NCBI GenBank assembly: GCA_015039315.1
Contig: WIDE01000076.1
Location: 4,308 to 50,943, forward strand
Direction of reading: 5' to 3'
Source: Clavulina sp. PMI_390
Taxonomy: Eukaryota > Basidiomycota > Agaricomycetes > Cantharellales > Hydnaceae
DNA length: 46,636 bases
Shown one piece after another: positions 21,323 to 36,300 of this stretch. A program made the position numbers and the translations under genes. The notes under the pieces are model-generated. The model saw only the letters and a list, made by a program, of their open reading frames with translations, was not told the origin of the DNA and did no database searches. Position 1 is the first letter of the stretch, and each line of letters opens with the position of its first letter.

Positions 21323-24300
21323 ATGGCCTCCTCCAACCAAAGTCTATTAGATTTTGATCTAAATGCAGCTTTAAAAGAGCTTCTTGATGCTCATCCCAAC
21401 TTTTCGTTCCCCGATCCCCTCTCCCAAACAACATCAGCTTCAGACAAGCTTCGCGCTCTATCAAGGCTACTCGCGTTCCCTGCATTGACGGAAGAAATTT
21501 CGATCCTGTTTAGGCCTCTCATTATAGATCTCTGCTCCCGATGGCTAGAAAATGATGAGCTAGATCAGCATTCCGTCTTTGAGGCGTTCTGCATCCTACT
21601 CAAATTCCACAATGAACTCCTACCGTGAGTTTTTTTTTTTGGTTCTCCACGGCACGCCCTAATCAATGTCAACACACTCCCAGAATTATGCATACATACT
21701 TCTCTCATCCACAGAGAATAGACGGCCCCTTGGTTTTCCTTCTCGACGCCAATATCGCGGAGTTAGCTGCTCGCCCGCTCCAACGGCTTCTTGTCGCATA
21801 TCACCGTCTCCTCGTTATCGACGAACGCTTCCCCGAGCGCAAATTCTGGTCTCCTACTCCTCTAAACCGCCTCATTCACACACCTCACCCCGATCCCGGA
21901 GTTCGCGTGCTAGCGATACTTTGCTTCTCCCTTCAAGTGGGTCAGCACGAGAAAGCCAGGGAGACCGCATACTGGGACCATGTCGGCGAGCCAGGGGTAT
22001 TAGACGCCCCCATCGATATGGGAGAACGGCTCGTAGATGATGTAGCTGTCCCTACGACAGGTGACGCCTGGGTCATCCAGTTCATCGAGAGCCGTCGGCT
22101 TGTCGGCGACTCCTCGCCAATTCGCGCGCGTCAATCCACTCTATTTAGCCAGCCCTCGCAAATCAGGGCCGAGGACTTGTCACCTTATGCCGCTCTCCTC
22201 TCTAATACACTTGTATTCAAGCCCGACCCCTCCCCACCACGACCAACCGAACTTGTCGTCACACCATCAGTCTCTCAAGCCATCGATGCCCTCGCTTCCA
22301 TGCTATCCCAGTGCCTTCCCATTCTTATCCACTCCGTTCCTGGTGCTGGGAAGTCTCTTCTGATCAAACACCTTGCTGGCCAAATCCATCCATCCTCCTC
22401 TTCTCAAGTCGTATCCCTCCATTTATCGGACACGTCTATCGATCCCAAAAGCTTGGTCGGGTCATACGTCCCCTCGACATCAAGACCCGGCTCCTTCGAG
22501 TGGGTAGAAGGCCCATTGGTGTCGTCATTACGTGCAGGCAAGTGGCTTGTTCTCGAGGACATCGACAAGGCTACCTCAGAAATTCTGGGAACCATCATGC
22601 CCCTCGTTGAGAGTTTGCGAGCGTCCAAAGGGGCTGGGGAGCCCGCTCGTCTCTTTATTCCAAGCAGGGATATGACCGTAGAGGCTAAGGCTGGTTTCGC
22701 GCTATTCGCGACATCTTCGTCAAATATTGCAGGCGAAAAAGTACCCCGCATTCCAACATTCCTTGGGAGTCATCATTGGCACCCGCTTCATCTTCCGGCA
22801 CCTGGTGAAGGTGAACAAAGCGCGATATTGAGCTCGCTGTTTCCCCAATTGTATCCTTCTGCTATCACGAGTCTCGTCAAAGTGTTTGAGAGTGTTCGAG
22901 GCTCTGCATCTACAGCAGGTTCTTCAGGGAGGCAATTGAAGTCCCGTGAGATCGGGATTCGTGACCTCATCAAATGGACACGGCGTGTGCAGCACCACTT
23001 CCCTCGTCGAGGGCTACCCAGCGATGATGCAATGGACATCGACTCAGAAATTGATGATGAGACATCCACTCATCGCGTGCTCGCGAACCCGGAGGTCAAG
23101 GATCGCATATTCCTCGATGCGCGTGACATCTTCTTTGGCTCTACAGCTACACAGCTACCATTCACTGGCGCCAGCCCTGGGGCTATCATCACCACTGAGC
23201 TAGCGCTCTCAGTGGAGCAGGCTGAATGGGTTCTGCAAACACGAACGCCCGAGCTTCACATCGAGCGATCGCCTTCAGATGGGTGTATTACGTCTATCTT
23301 GATTGGTCGGGTTGCTGTTCATGCCCGTCCTCCGTCTCTATTACAACCTCCACCCAATGCGACTGTAAAATCATTTGCCCTGCATCGCCCTTCTCTCATA
23401 TTGTTGGAACAGCTCGCTTGTGCCGCAAAGTACTCCGAGCCTCTCTTGTTGGTCGGGGAGACTGGTACGGGAAAAACCACTGCCATTCAACATCTCGCCT
23501 CTCTCCTCTCTCACCCCCTCACCGTCTTCAACCTGTCGAACCAAACAGAGGTTGCTGATCTTGTTGGCGGCTTCAAGCCCATCGACGCCCGAGTTCCCGC
23601 ATCCCAGCTCCAAGTTCGCTTCACAGCACTCTTCAATGCCACTTTCAGCCTAAGACGAAACGCAGAATTTGACCAGGCATTGCGCAAGGCTCTTCAGGGC
23701 GGTAAATGGAAGAGAGTTGTCGCCATGTGGAGAGATGCTTTATCGAAAGCCCTGACTCGTATTCGGGAAATGTAAGCACTACGCTTTCCATCTGACCGAT
23801 ATTGGACGAGTCCCTAAGCTAAGAGCTCTACAGTGTTCGCGATCAACTGGATTCAGATGCTCCTCGTAAGCGAAGGAAAGTAGACGCTCCTCAAGACATG
23901 TCGCTCCCCACTGTATCTGAGGAAGACTGGGCCGATTTCGAGAAAGAAATCAATTCCTTCGAGATAAGGCATGTACTAAACCAAGCAAAGTTCGCGTTTG
24001 CTTTCGTCGAGGGTCCCTTGGTACGAGCTATACGAGAAGGACATTGGTAAGCACTGTACGCTCTATGGTTATTTAGCCGTAATTGATAGTATTTGCTGCT
24101 AGGGTCCTTTTGGACGAGATCAACCTTGCCTCGTCTGAGACTCTTGAAGCCATCTCACCTCTCCTGCAATCTCCCACATCGTCCCTAACATTGACAGAGC
24201 AAGGTACCCTTGAACCTGTGCCTCGCCACCCTTCATTCCGCTTGTTTGCATCAATGAACCCTGCTACAGATGTGGGGAAGAAGGACCTGCCTTCAGTCAT

Positions 24301-27300
24301 GAGGTCGAACTTCACCGAGTTGTGGGTTCCACCGCCCGATTCCGATCGTGAAGCTCTTCTCGCGATTATCTCTCAGCGAATTGGCCATCTAGCCCTCGCT
24401 GAAGGTCGGGGTATCATTGCAGACGTTGCAGACTTCTATGAAGCCATTCGTAAATTGTCGGATTCTCGGCAGATCTCCGATGGGTCAAACCAACGGCCAC
24501 ACTTCAGTATGCGCACGCTGACACGAGCACTCATGTTCGCTTCGGACGTGGCCTCTTCCTTTGGTCTTCGGCGAGGTATCTGGGAGGGATGTTTGATGGC
24601 GTTCACCATGTCGCTAGATGCGCGCAGTGCTGAGATTGTCCGGCCACTTGCTGAAAAACATCTACTTGCTGGTGTCAAGAATAAGCCTGCATTCTTGGCG
24701 CAAACACCATCCCACTCTGGACAAGCGGATGGTTTCGTCTCGTTTGGTCCGTTCCGACTACACCGAGGCCCCGAAACCCCTGATGCCATGGACCATTACA
24801 TCCTTACTCCCTCAGTTCAATCTAAGCTTGTGGACCTCTCCCGCATTATCTGCACTCGTCGATTCCCTGTCCTCATTGAAGGTCCTACATCTGCTGGGAA
24901 GACGAGCTCAATAGAGTACCTTGCACGTCGGACTGGGCATCGGTTTGTTCGCATCAACAATCACGAGCACACTGACATACAAGAATATATTGGAACGTAC
25001 GTATCTGACCCTAAGAATGGAAAGCTTGTTTTTCGCGATGGAGTCCTTGTTCGCGCATTACGACAAGGGCATTGGCTTGTTCTCGATGAGCTTAACCTTG
25101 CTCCTACCGATGTTCTGGAGGCTCTCAATCGTTTACTCGATGACAATCGAGAGCTTCTGATCCCAGAAACCCAGGAAATTATCACCCCTCACCCAAGCTT
25201 CATGCTCTTTGCCACCCAAAACCCTCCCGGACTCTATGCTGGTCGCAAGGTGCTCTCAAGAGCATTCCGTAACCGCTTCCTCGAGGTTCATTTCGCGGAC
25301 GTACCTCAAGCAGAACTTGAGACTATCATTCACCAACGTAGTCGCATTGCTCCCTCGTATGCTCAGCGCATCGTCGGTGTGTTCAAAGAGCTTCAGAGTC
25401 GGCGACAATCAGGACGCATTTTCGAGAGCAAACATGGCTTCGCAACGCTCCGTGACCTCTTTCGTTGGGCAGGGAGGGGTGCTCTTGGGTATCAGCAGCT
25501 CGCGGAAGACGGCTACATGCTTTTAGCAGAGCGCACAAGAGATCGCGAAGACAAGGCCACCGTGAAAGCGACAATCGAGAGCGTAATGAAAGTGAAGATC
25601 AACGATGCCACTCTCTATGATCTCAATGGTGGGGAAGGAACTCCCGCGGCAAGACTAGCTCTGGACCCAGGACCACCATCTAACATCGTCTGGACATCTG
25701 CATTCCAACGCGTCTTTGTGCTAGCTGCGACCGCACTGAAAAACCACGAGCCCGTTCTACTCGTTGGTGACACAGGGGCCGGGAAGACTTCTGTATGCCA
25801 ATATCTGGCTGATATGTCCCACAGGGAGCTCTACGCCCTCAATTGCCACCAAAACACGGAGACCGCTGATCTTCTTGGCGGGCAGCGACCCATTCGTAAT
25901 CGCTCTGCATTATTGGCAGAAACACGTGCCTTAGTATCCGCACGTCTGCAACAACTCAGTTACCCCCATCTCCACGCGGATGGCGCAGTCTCCGACCTCA
26001 TTACAACTCTCGATAACGCCATTCGAAACATTGCCGAAAATAGTTCTGTTGCCGAGGAGTTGAGATCGCTTAAACGCTCTCTAAAACGGACAGAGGCGCT
26101 GTTCGAGTGGGACGATGGCCCACTCGTCAAAGCCATGAGCCAAGGCGCCATCTTCTTAATGGACGAAATCTCATTGGCCGATGACTCCGTCCTAGAGCGT
26201 CTCAATAGCGTCCTGGAGCCTGAGCGAACGCTGGTACTTGCTGAGAAAGGAGGATGGGCAGGAGACTACGCAGAAGTCATTGCTTCTCCTGGATTCGACC
26301 TTGTCGCGACTATGAATCCTGGTGGCGATTACGGCAAGAAAGAGCTTTCCCCTGCATTGAGAAACCGTTTCACAGAAATTTGGGTGCCCCAAGTTGATCT
26401 TCGAGGAGATCGCAAACAGATCCTTGATAGTTTGTGGAAGCATAAGCAGCTGCATATGTTAAGCGATCCAATCCTTGATGTAGCCGAACAATTTTCTCGG
26501 GAGATACGGGATCCGACTGCTGTAGGACTTCGCGATATTCAAGTGAGCGGACCCGCGGTTTCCGACTGACTGGTCCTACGTGCTTATCAAATTTTGATAG
26601 GCTTGGGCCAACTTCATTAATATCGCTTTCGCGCAATATAGCGAAGTCATGACGCTGGAAGAAATATTTGCAAGTTTTTATTCTATCAATCCCTCAACTT
26701 GCTCTGAATTTTTCATATAGTACCATGGCGCTTGTTTAACTCTCATCGATGGCCTGGCAACCCTTCCTCAACTGTCTGTGCTGTCTACCGACGCCCTAGC
26801 AGCCTTGGAGGCACGCCTGACGGAGATAGTCAATCAATCTGCCCCCTCACGTCGTTCTGCACTGCCTGACAGCGTGAGTCAATTTGGTCGCGACAGCAAC
26901 CGCTTCTTTGTGGGCGCATTCGGTATCGAGCTAGGAGATACTATTTCCGACAGTACTTTCAACCTTGGCGCTCCAACCACTATCGGTAACGCCATGCGGG
27001 TGGTTCGTGCATCCCAACTCGGGAAACCTATCCTTCTTGAAGGTAGTCCTGGAGTGGGCAAGACAAGTTTGATTACCGCTCTGGCAGCTTTCTCAGGTCA
27101 TCGTCTTTGCAGAGTGAATTTGTCAGATCAAAGCGATATTATGGATTTATTCGGCTCTGATCTGCCTGTTGAAGGCGGAAAGCCGGGGGAATTCCAGTGG
27201 CGCGATGCCGCATTTCTTCGCGCGTTGCAAGAAGGCGAATGGGTTCTTCTAGATGAGATGAACTTGGCACCACAGGCGGTTTTGGAAGGACTAAACGCTG

Positions 27301-30300
27301 TATTGGACCACAGAGGCTCCGTATTTGTTCCAGAACTAGGTCGCACGTTTGAGAAGCATCCTTCATTCCGAATCTTCGCAGCTCAAAACCCGTTAGGCCA
27401 GGGTGGAGGACGAAAGGGACTCCCCAAGTCTTTCCTTAATCGCTTCACCAAAGTGAGACCGTTGCGTTGGCTGCATTCTTCTTTCGAAACACTCAATATC
27501 TTTCTATCAGGTTTATCTCAAAGAGTTGCTCGATTCCGATCTCCTGACCATTTGCCAGCGAGAGGCGCGACAACTCAGCCCCGAGGCATTGGCATCGATG
27601 GTTCGGTTCAACTCCCGGCTCCAAAAAGAAGTCATAGAAGCTCGAACCATCGGCCATGACGGCTCTCCTTGGGAGTTCAATTTGCGCGACATCCTTAGAT
27701 GGATCCGCCTGACCGAAGAGAGCTCTCGAGCAGGCCTCCCTTTTGACCCCTCGTCGCATGTTGGCGCGATATATGTGCAGCGATTTAGGACCGTCAGTGA
27801 CCGGCAGGAGGTGGCGAGGTTGTTCGAGGCAGAGTTCCCTCAGCACAGCTTGTCTCTCGATCTTCCACGCCCCAGTGTTTCCGTTGGGACCGTTCAGGTA
27901 GGGCATACGACCTTGTCACCGACCTCTCCAAAGCTCTCTCGCCACGGGAGGTTTCTCGCTCTGCCGCATCAACTCGCGGCACTGGAAGCTGCTGGAGCGT
28001 GCCTCGATCAGGGATGGCTGCTGCTACTCACAGGGCCTGCTAAGTCGGGAAAAACCACACTCGCGCATCTGTTAGCCCAGCAGAAAGGCTTTCCCCTCGA
28101 AGTGATGCCGATGAACCCTGCCACCGATCCAACCGATCTTCTTGGAAACTTTGAGCAGGCCGATTCTCTCCGCCGCTTTTCCTCGTCGCTCGAAATCGTC
28201 CTTGGTATTTGGGACAGTGCTCAATTGTCTTCCACGGCCACTCTCGAGCCCCGCGCCCGTCACGCTCTCCATCGATTGCGAGCCGCATCCACAAGCCCTG
28301 TGCTTCCTGGCGAGCGCCCAGAGCTCGTACGCAACGCCAAAATCTTGCGGGAAATATCATATTTGTCAGAGATGGACATCGTGATCCATGACCTGGAAAG
28401 CTTGCTTTCCGAGACTGATGGGGGACGGTTTGATTGGGTCGACGGGCCTCTCGTCCGCGCCATGCGTGACGGGCGTTGGCTGCTTTTGGACAACGCGAAC
28501 CTATGTAGCCCTGCCGTACTTGACCGCCTCAATTCGCTGGCCGAGACGAACGGTTTCCTTACGCTCAGCGAGAGGGGTTTGGTTGGTGGTGAAGTGGTGA
28601 TTATTCGCCCTCATGCAGACTTCCGTTTGTTAATGTCCGTCGACCCTATGCAAGGTGAACTGTCACGAGCTATGCGGAATCGTGGCATAGAGCTCTATAT
28701 ACCGTCTCCTTCGAAGATCGGAGACGCCCCAGACGCACAACAAACGCTACCAGAAGTCTCGAGTCCTGAGAATGCTGTGACCGTGTTCCACCGACAGAAT
28801 TTTGTGTCTGGCCTTCCGATGGTGGATTCATTTATCTCTACGTCTAATCTAGTTGCTTCGACCCTTGAAAACACCCAAAGATCTCTCCAGGCAGACTCGT
28901 CTTACGTGATTTGCGCTGCTCCACCTTCTATGTGGCGACGCATGGTCAGAGCATTACCGCTGGTAAATTTGGAAGAGAATAGTGCTACTGATATCACAAA
29001 AACAATCGATGTGGTACTTCAAGAGCTTCTCAAGCCGATGTCAGGCTTGAATACAGAATCAACAAGATTTGACGATCAAGTCATCTGGACGGTAGGCGCA
29101 TCTCACCGAACTTGAGACTGTGAGCTGAACTCCGAGCATAGCCGATCGATATTCTTCTAAATCCTTATATCACCCATTCTACATCACCATCTCTTCCTCT
29201 CGACCTTATCACGCTTGCTTGCCGTGTAGCAGAAAACCACCCTTCTCCACACAGCACTGCCGAAAGCCCTTTGCATATCTCAACACTTTTGAGGTCCGGT
29301 CGTACACCTCCGGGGTCATTCCATTCAGCTGTGCCGTTGTTAGCACCATTTCTCGACCTCTGTCAAGCAACAATCAAGACGGTCGTGGAGATCGTGTCCA
29401 ACTCCTTGAGCTCTAGTTTCACGGTGTGTCACTTGCTGCTACTTCCAGCGTCAAGCTACCTAAACAGAGAACTTGTAGTCGATCATCATTACGACAGCCG
29501 GCGAAGTTCATCTCCTAGGACAAATTCTGCGCAGGGAATCTTCTGTAGGGCCTTTCAACCTCACAGCTACAAGATCATTAGTCCAGCGCATAAACAACGT
29601 CTTACGAGATTCCGATCCCCTGTTCATCGATCTGAAAACATCGCTATCCGCTTTGATTGACGTTACAGCACTATCCACCGGCCATGGCATGGTTGCCATC
29701 TGGCAATCTCAGCTGCCAAAAGCAGTTAACCAAAATCTTGCTGCTTTGGAAACCTCTCTTGCTCAGAGAATCCATCAACACTTTGATATAGGTAAGTACG
29801 GTGTAATCCCGTAAGATCGTCTCAATAACCAGACCGCCATAGAGTTGCGTCAAGTTGCCTTCGATCTCTTAGTCACTCTGTTTCTCAAACGTCCATTGTC
29901 ACCTGCCCAAACTCGAGACATTGAGCAGCTGTGCCACCGAGTTCTTCTACAGGTATGTTCACCAAGGACCGGTGACCATTGATGACGTTTTTGAAGCCTT
30001 TTTATCAGCTCCCTGAGGATGGCTCGCCTGTGTTGGATCAACCTACGCAGGTGGGAGTTGTTGCGTTGTTCGCTGAGCTTGGCGTCCTGTGTGATCCACT
30101 AGAGTCGGCCGCAGTGGGTGTTACATTACATCTATCTTATAGCCAGATGCTGACAGATTTGTAGTCAATATCCCTCATTATGGCGCAGGTGCTAGAGAGG
30201 GAGAGCCAACTTATTGATTGGGTGCCGTTGAAGGCACTTTCATGGTCGCGCGACTTGCCTTCTTCTTCTAAAGATGGTAAGCAGGATTCGCTACTAGAAG

Positions 30301-33300
30301 AGAAGTTTTCTATTCGATTGCTAAACCCCGACACCTCCCATAGACCTCAGAATTCGAGTCAATGCTCATAAAGAATGGATGAAACGAATATCTTCATATC
30401 ACAACAAAGTAGGATTTCGACCGTACAATCCTGACAGCTTGGTCGAGCTCATTGTTATTCTATAGCTTGGTATATCACCACTCACTCACGCAAGTCTGCT
30501 CATGGAGTCTTTGCACCACTGGTGCGTTCATCCCACTGGGACCCAACGAGTATCTCGCCTCACCAATTCTATAGGGGAGGTGCTGGGATGACTTTCGGAT
30601 CACTAGTGGCCGAGGAAAGCCATCTGCGCCATCAAAAAGAACTTCTTCTCGATACAATCCAGCGGAATACAAAGCCTAGGAGCATGGTTATGCTGGACCT
30701 ATTGCTCGAAAACGTGTTCCTTGTACGTGCCTTTTTTGATTGCAGTAGACTTACAAACTAAAGTTTTGTCCTAGTTGATTGAAGCATTGCAACCCCACTA
30801 TGAACCAGCCAGACACGAAGAGATCAAAGAGCAAATTGCAGCCATAAAAGCTGGTGACTCGACGGCACTCCAGACTCTTGCCCTACTGCTTGATACTACT
30901 GATAGTGGTCCGATTTGGAATCCTTTGCGCCTACACCTTGTCTCGACTTTTTCCCAGATACCGCAGGACGCGATACCCACATGGATACTTGTAGCCCACT
31001 CGTGGGTGCAGTTTTCTCTCGCCGTCTTGGATATATATGTTCCAGATGCTGCACTCGACCCAGTCCTTGTGCACGAGGTGGATCGGGCTGTATACTCTAC
31101 GAGGAGGTCATTCTTCGACGAGTTCACTCACCGCCTTGTCTCGCACGAATTCTCCACGACTGGGAGCTCATCGAATTCTTTAATCGATGATTACCAACGT
31201 AGGGCCAAGCTGCACCAAGGAGAATATAAGCAGGATACGGAGCGGCAGCCGGATGTTGGCAGAGTGGATATCCTCTTTACAGAGATTGGCCGCTTCATGA
31301 CTCAACTATCATCCACGCCGCTGCAAATTTTCGAAGCATCTTCGGACTCAGCACGAGCCTCTTTTTCAGTAGTCATAGGCACGATTCACGGCTTCATCCA
31401 ACGTCTTGAAGTCTCGTATTCGGACCTTCAAGACTTGATAAATCCTCTTATATGGGCTCTGGAGTCCCTAAAACTTGGTCTGAGCATTTTTGTCTCTATG
31501 GCCCCTCCAACCCGAGCAGTTGCACACCTCATGAGATCCCTCGCTACATTCCCATCCATTTCCTCTGCTTCGTTAACTTCCGAACCCGTTGACGGTGTAT
31601 CGGCGACGTCAACCATCCTCAATCAAGTGGCAACTCTAGCGTACACAGCTTCCGTTGACGGCCAGACTTCCCAAACATCTCCTCAACTTCTCGTGCTCTA
31701 TTCCGGACTACTTCGGCTTTGGTCAAGGGACCGAGAACGAGAGCAGCGTGAGCGAGAAGACGCATCCAGCATCTACAAAAGTCGCCAAAAGAATTATGAC
31801 ATGGAAGACGAAGAAGCAGTGAAGGAGGAAGAGTTTCGGGCCCTGTTCCCCTCATTCGATGAGATCCAATTACCTTTGGATGCCACTCCACCGCCAATTG
31901 GTGAAACCTCTTCAGTGACCCTTGTGTCCAAAGATCATGCACGCGAGTTTTTGGAACTACATCTATCCATCTTTACTCCAGATGGCGAGAAATATTCGGT
32001 TACTCGGAAAACCTTGATCAACCGTCGCCGACTGTTCGCTTTAGCCGTTCTCAAGAATACGGACCAAGGAGACTTTCCCTCTGCCCTTGATGATGACAGT
32101 CATTTGTGGCAACTCTCTCTAATGGATGACCGCCTCCATGCAATGCAAAATTCAACGCAGTCACCATCTCCTGATTTCTATCACGAGGAGAACATCCCCG
32201 AAACTCGACGTATCATCCCTATCCTTCAATCCCTCCGATCCCGCCTTCTCGTCCACATCCAGGAATGGCCCGACCAGATGGTCCTACGTCATCTTCTGGA
32301 TGAAGTTGATCGAATCCTTGCTATACCAGTGACCGCTTCTGTCGCGAGAATGCTCTCCTCTATAGAGCGACTAGTCATGTTGATCGATGACTGGGAGGGA
32401 TACGCAAACCGCGAAAACTCGTTGAAGGATTTTCAGACGGCACTAGTCAACCTCGTAATTGATTGGCGCCATCTCGAACTGCGTTGTTGGCACCAACTTC
32501 TCGATTCAGAGCGCAAGATCTTCAACGATGGGGTCTCAGAGTGGTGCTTCAGGCTATACGAGCTCCTAATCGTGGGCACGGTATCACTCTCTTCTCCAAG
32601 CTCACCCAGGGACACGTCTGAGATCACTCAACATGTGCAAGAATGCGTGCCACTCCTTGATGAATACATCCTTTCATCACCCCTGGGGCAGTTCGAGATC
32701 CGGCTGGATCTGCTGATCGCATTCAGTTGTTTCGCGCGGATGATTGGCCCTCACATGGAACCACAACAAGCACATGGGCTCTCCGTCATTGCATCTTTCC
32801 TTGATGCCATCATCTACCACTATCGACTGCACATCGACGACGTTCGCTCCGATCTAACCAAGGGCAGGGAACCAATTCAGAGGGAGATAGTGGATTACAT
32901 CAAGCTTGCCAGCTGGAAAGACGTTAACGTTCTTGCCCTCAAGCAGAGTGCGGACAAGACACATCGCCATCTACATCGTTGTTTGCGCAAATACCGCGAC
33001 GTGTTGAAGCGTCCAGCACTCCCTTCGAATATATCCCCTTTCCGACCCATCCAAGCATCTCAACCATCATTGGAATGGTCCAACTTTCCTCTTTGGGAAT
33101 CTCCTCCTCCCCCACCGTTCATGGAGAGTCAAGACTCCATCCAGTTCGCAGATCTCCCGGGAACCTTCAGTCGATTCAAGTCTATTCTCAACAACGACGT
33201 TGCTCGCTCGCTCCTGGAAACGCGTCCGTATTCGGAAATCGAAGATCTATCGACTCAAATTGTCGAGAGGACCCAAACCTTGAGCTCATTGCCCATCCCC

Positions 33301-36300
33301 TCGTCGAAAGGAGACTCGCAAGAGAAGACATTCAAAAGCTTGGTCTCCCAGAAACGTCGTGCGCTTTCTGACCTCGTCAAAGAGCTTCGTAGACTTGGAG
33401 TCTCAGCAACGCCGAAGCCTGAGGTCCTGGCTCGTCAAGAATCACGAGCTCAGCTCCTCGCCGATTCCCTTCCAGGTCGTCTTGAGGATGTCCCCTTGCT
33501 GGAGATGTCACTTCATGCAGAGCGTTACTACCACCGTCTGATTGATGGCCTCCCAATTCTTCACCAGACAATGTCGTCCCATCATGCTGATATATCTACT
33601 CGGGATCTACAACGAGTCTTAGGATTGACGGAATCTACCGTTCACTTTGGTGTTATGAGTAGAGACATGTAAGAATTTCATCGCGAAGTTCGATCTCCAC
33701 TAACTTGCGGATCTCTGTAGGTTGCTGCCCAACGTACGGTCGTATGATCGTCTTCTGTCTCTATGCTCTTGTTTCCAAGTCTCCACAACTGGTCTTATCA
33801 CTGGATCGTTTTCTTCCTCCAAATCAGCGTCTCCGAGCACCGGCGAACTTCTTTCCGCGCTGTGTCGCATAGATGACGCGGTGCAGGAGGTCATCCAACA
33901 CGTTGAGGCTCTTTCCACGCGCCCCACCCATCAAAATTTGCACGAAGATTTGGTTGATTTGTACAAGTATGGCGAGGACACCCGCGCCCTGGTATCTTCT
34001 CTAAGGGGTGTAAAGTCCCTCCTCTGTGAAGACTGGACACTCGTTACTCGAGGTGCGGGCATTCCCAACTGATGAATACCTTATGCCCGCTCACATATGT
34101 TTTATAGATGAAGAGATCATGATACATCGAGCTCATGATCATTTTATACGCTTCTCATCCGTTTTGGAGAGCAGTAGGAGTTTCCCAACCCTTCGACCAG
34201 CCTACAGATCTCTGCTCGACTGGCACCACCGAGAGGTTGCGCATTTGGCTATTATCACGATTGATCCCCACCCCAAGGAAGAAATTCCAGTGACAATGGT
34301 CATAAACTCTTTCCTTCTTGCTGCCCAAGCTCTCCGTACTTGGTCACAATCCCACGCCCGAGACGACGATGATCAACAATTCATTCATGAAACAAATTCC
34401 TTGCGCGAACTCTCCGAATCCTTCCGCTTCGAGGCCATCACATCGACGCTAAAAGGCTTCCTTCAATGCGCTGCTGCTTCATGCCGTAACGGCGACCACG
34501 GCGCTGTAGCCCATGACCTATCTCGCATCAAGCCGTTCCTAGAAGAATATCTTCGAGTGGCGCACTCAGCGTTGATGTACGTGGCCTGCTGGACGAAAAG
34601 CACGTTCAAATTGGCGTGGATCCTCAGTAGTCTGCTGCACAATCTTGAAGTGAACGGGCTTTGCAAACCCCCAGAGCAAGAATCGGATCAGACCAAGGGT
34701 GAATCGACCGAAATGACCGACGCTTCTGGTTTGGGAGCTGGATCAGGAGACAAGGACATCAGCGATGAGATCGAAGACGAGAGCCAAATCGAGGGGCTCA
34801 AAGGGGAGGAAGATCAGCAACCCGATACTCAGGCACCGGACGCCAGCCAAGATGACGCCATTGAGATGGAAAATGACTTCGATGGCGATCTCGAAGATCC
34901 TTCGAACCCCGGACTTGATGAGGAAAATGACTCCAAAGAGGGGGAGGATTCTCCGGAGGTGGACGATCAGATGCAAGACCTTGCTGATGATGATCCCAAC
35001 GCTATCGACGAGAAGCTCTGGAGCGGCGAGAAAGGCCCTGAAGATACCAACCCTGCTCAGGACCAACAACGAGAGGCGCAGCTTGACCACGATAACAATT
35101 CGGAGCTCGCGGCCAAAGAGCAAGATAATAAAAAGCCTGGCTCCGATGCCCCTGATGCTGAACCTGAGGATCCCAATCCGCCCACAGCCGACCAGGAGCA
35201 AGATGACACAAAAATCGACGAGCCCGATGCCGACGAGCTTCCAGACGAATCAGCAGACCACGATCAAGGGCGGAAGCTGGACGACAACGTGAACGACGAG
35301 AATGCTCTCGACCTGCCCGACGACATGAACATTGATCCTGAGGAAGCCGATGAGAACCTTGGGGGTGATGAGTTGTCTGTTGTATCTGACAACGAAAATC
35401 CTATGGAAGCTGTAGAGGAAACGGGCGGCGAAAGCCCGAATCCAGCTCCTGAAGCCACCGCTGACGACGTTGGGTCAGAGGCTGCCGACGATTCTGGGCA
35501 AGCAGAGGTCAATCCTTCTGTCATCAATCCTCACGAAGAACCCTCCCAACCTACCGCACAGACGGGCGAAGGAGCACAAGGTGGTGCCGTTTCTGGCTCC
35601 ATGCCTAATGACCCTCGAGCTCCTGAAGAAGACGATTCAAGAGGACAGGACATCGATGCATCGCGGCCTATCGATACCGAAGTAGGTTCTCGCGCCGAAA
35701 AACCTGATCGGCGCCCAGACCACGAACCTTCAAAGCCTCAGGAAGAACGTGGAAAAACAGAGTCAAGGTGAATATTCAGACTTATCCCAGATGGTTTACA
35801 GCTAAGCCACTAATTCCGTCGCCCAGGATGACCGACTCCACTGAACATGGAGAACAGCCTGGAGATTCAAATCACGCTCCTTTGGGAGGCGAAATGGCGC
35901 CGCCTACTGATGAACCGACTTCCATGCCAAACCCACTCCGGAATCTCGGCGATGCCTTAAAGTCAATTCGACGGCGGTTCGACGATATCCTAGAAACTCA
36001 GGACACGCCACAGCCGCCTTCAGACCAGACCAAAAAACCAGGGGATGAGGTCCAAATGGAATATGCCCCTTCAGCCCCCGATGACAACGATCAGCAGGCT
36101 CTTGGTCCATCCCAAGTCCAAGAAGACATCCCCAAACTAAAGGATTTGAGTATTGAGGACCAGCCTGACGAGGGCTCACCTCCCACGTCCCATGAACCCG
36201 AATCACATGCTGACACGAAAGAGAGTACTAGCCCTGACTCCTTCATAAATTTCGACACTCTCAACAGCCTTCAGCAGGAGTCGGGTCAAGATGCCGAGTC

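Noticed and set aside
22562..28510. Swapped or degenerate Walker B motifs in midasin AAA1 (LVLEDID) and AAA6 (LLLDNAN) as signs of lost activity
   Set aside because: As far as I recall, midasins generally show these forms in AAA1 and AAA6, so they are probably family features rather than novelties here.
34743..35201. A 152-codon minus-strand frame rich in Ile/Leu/Val, looking like a membrane protein
   Set aside because: It is the exact complement of midasin's acidic segment. Asp and Glu codons read backwards as Ile, Leu and Val codons, so hydrophobicity is an artefact.
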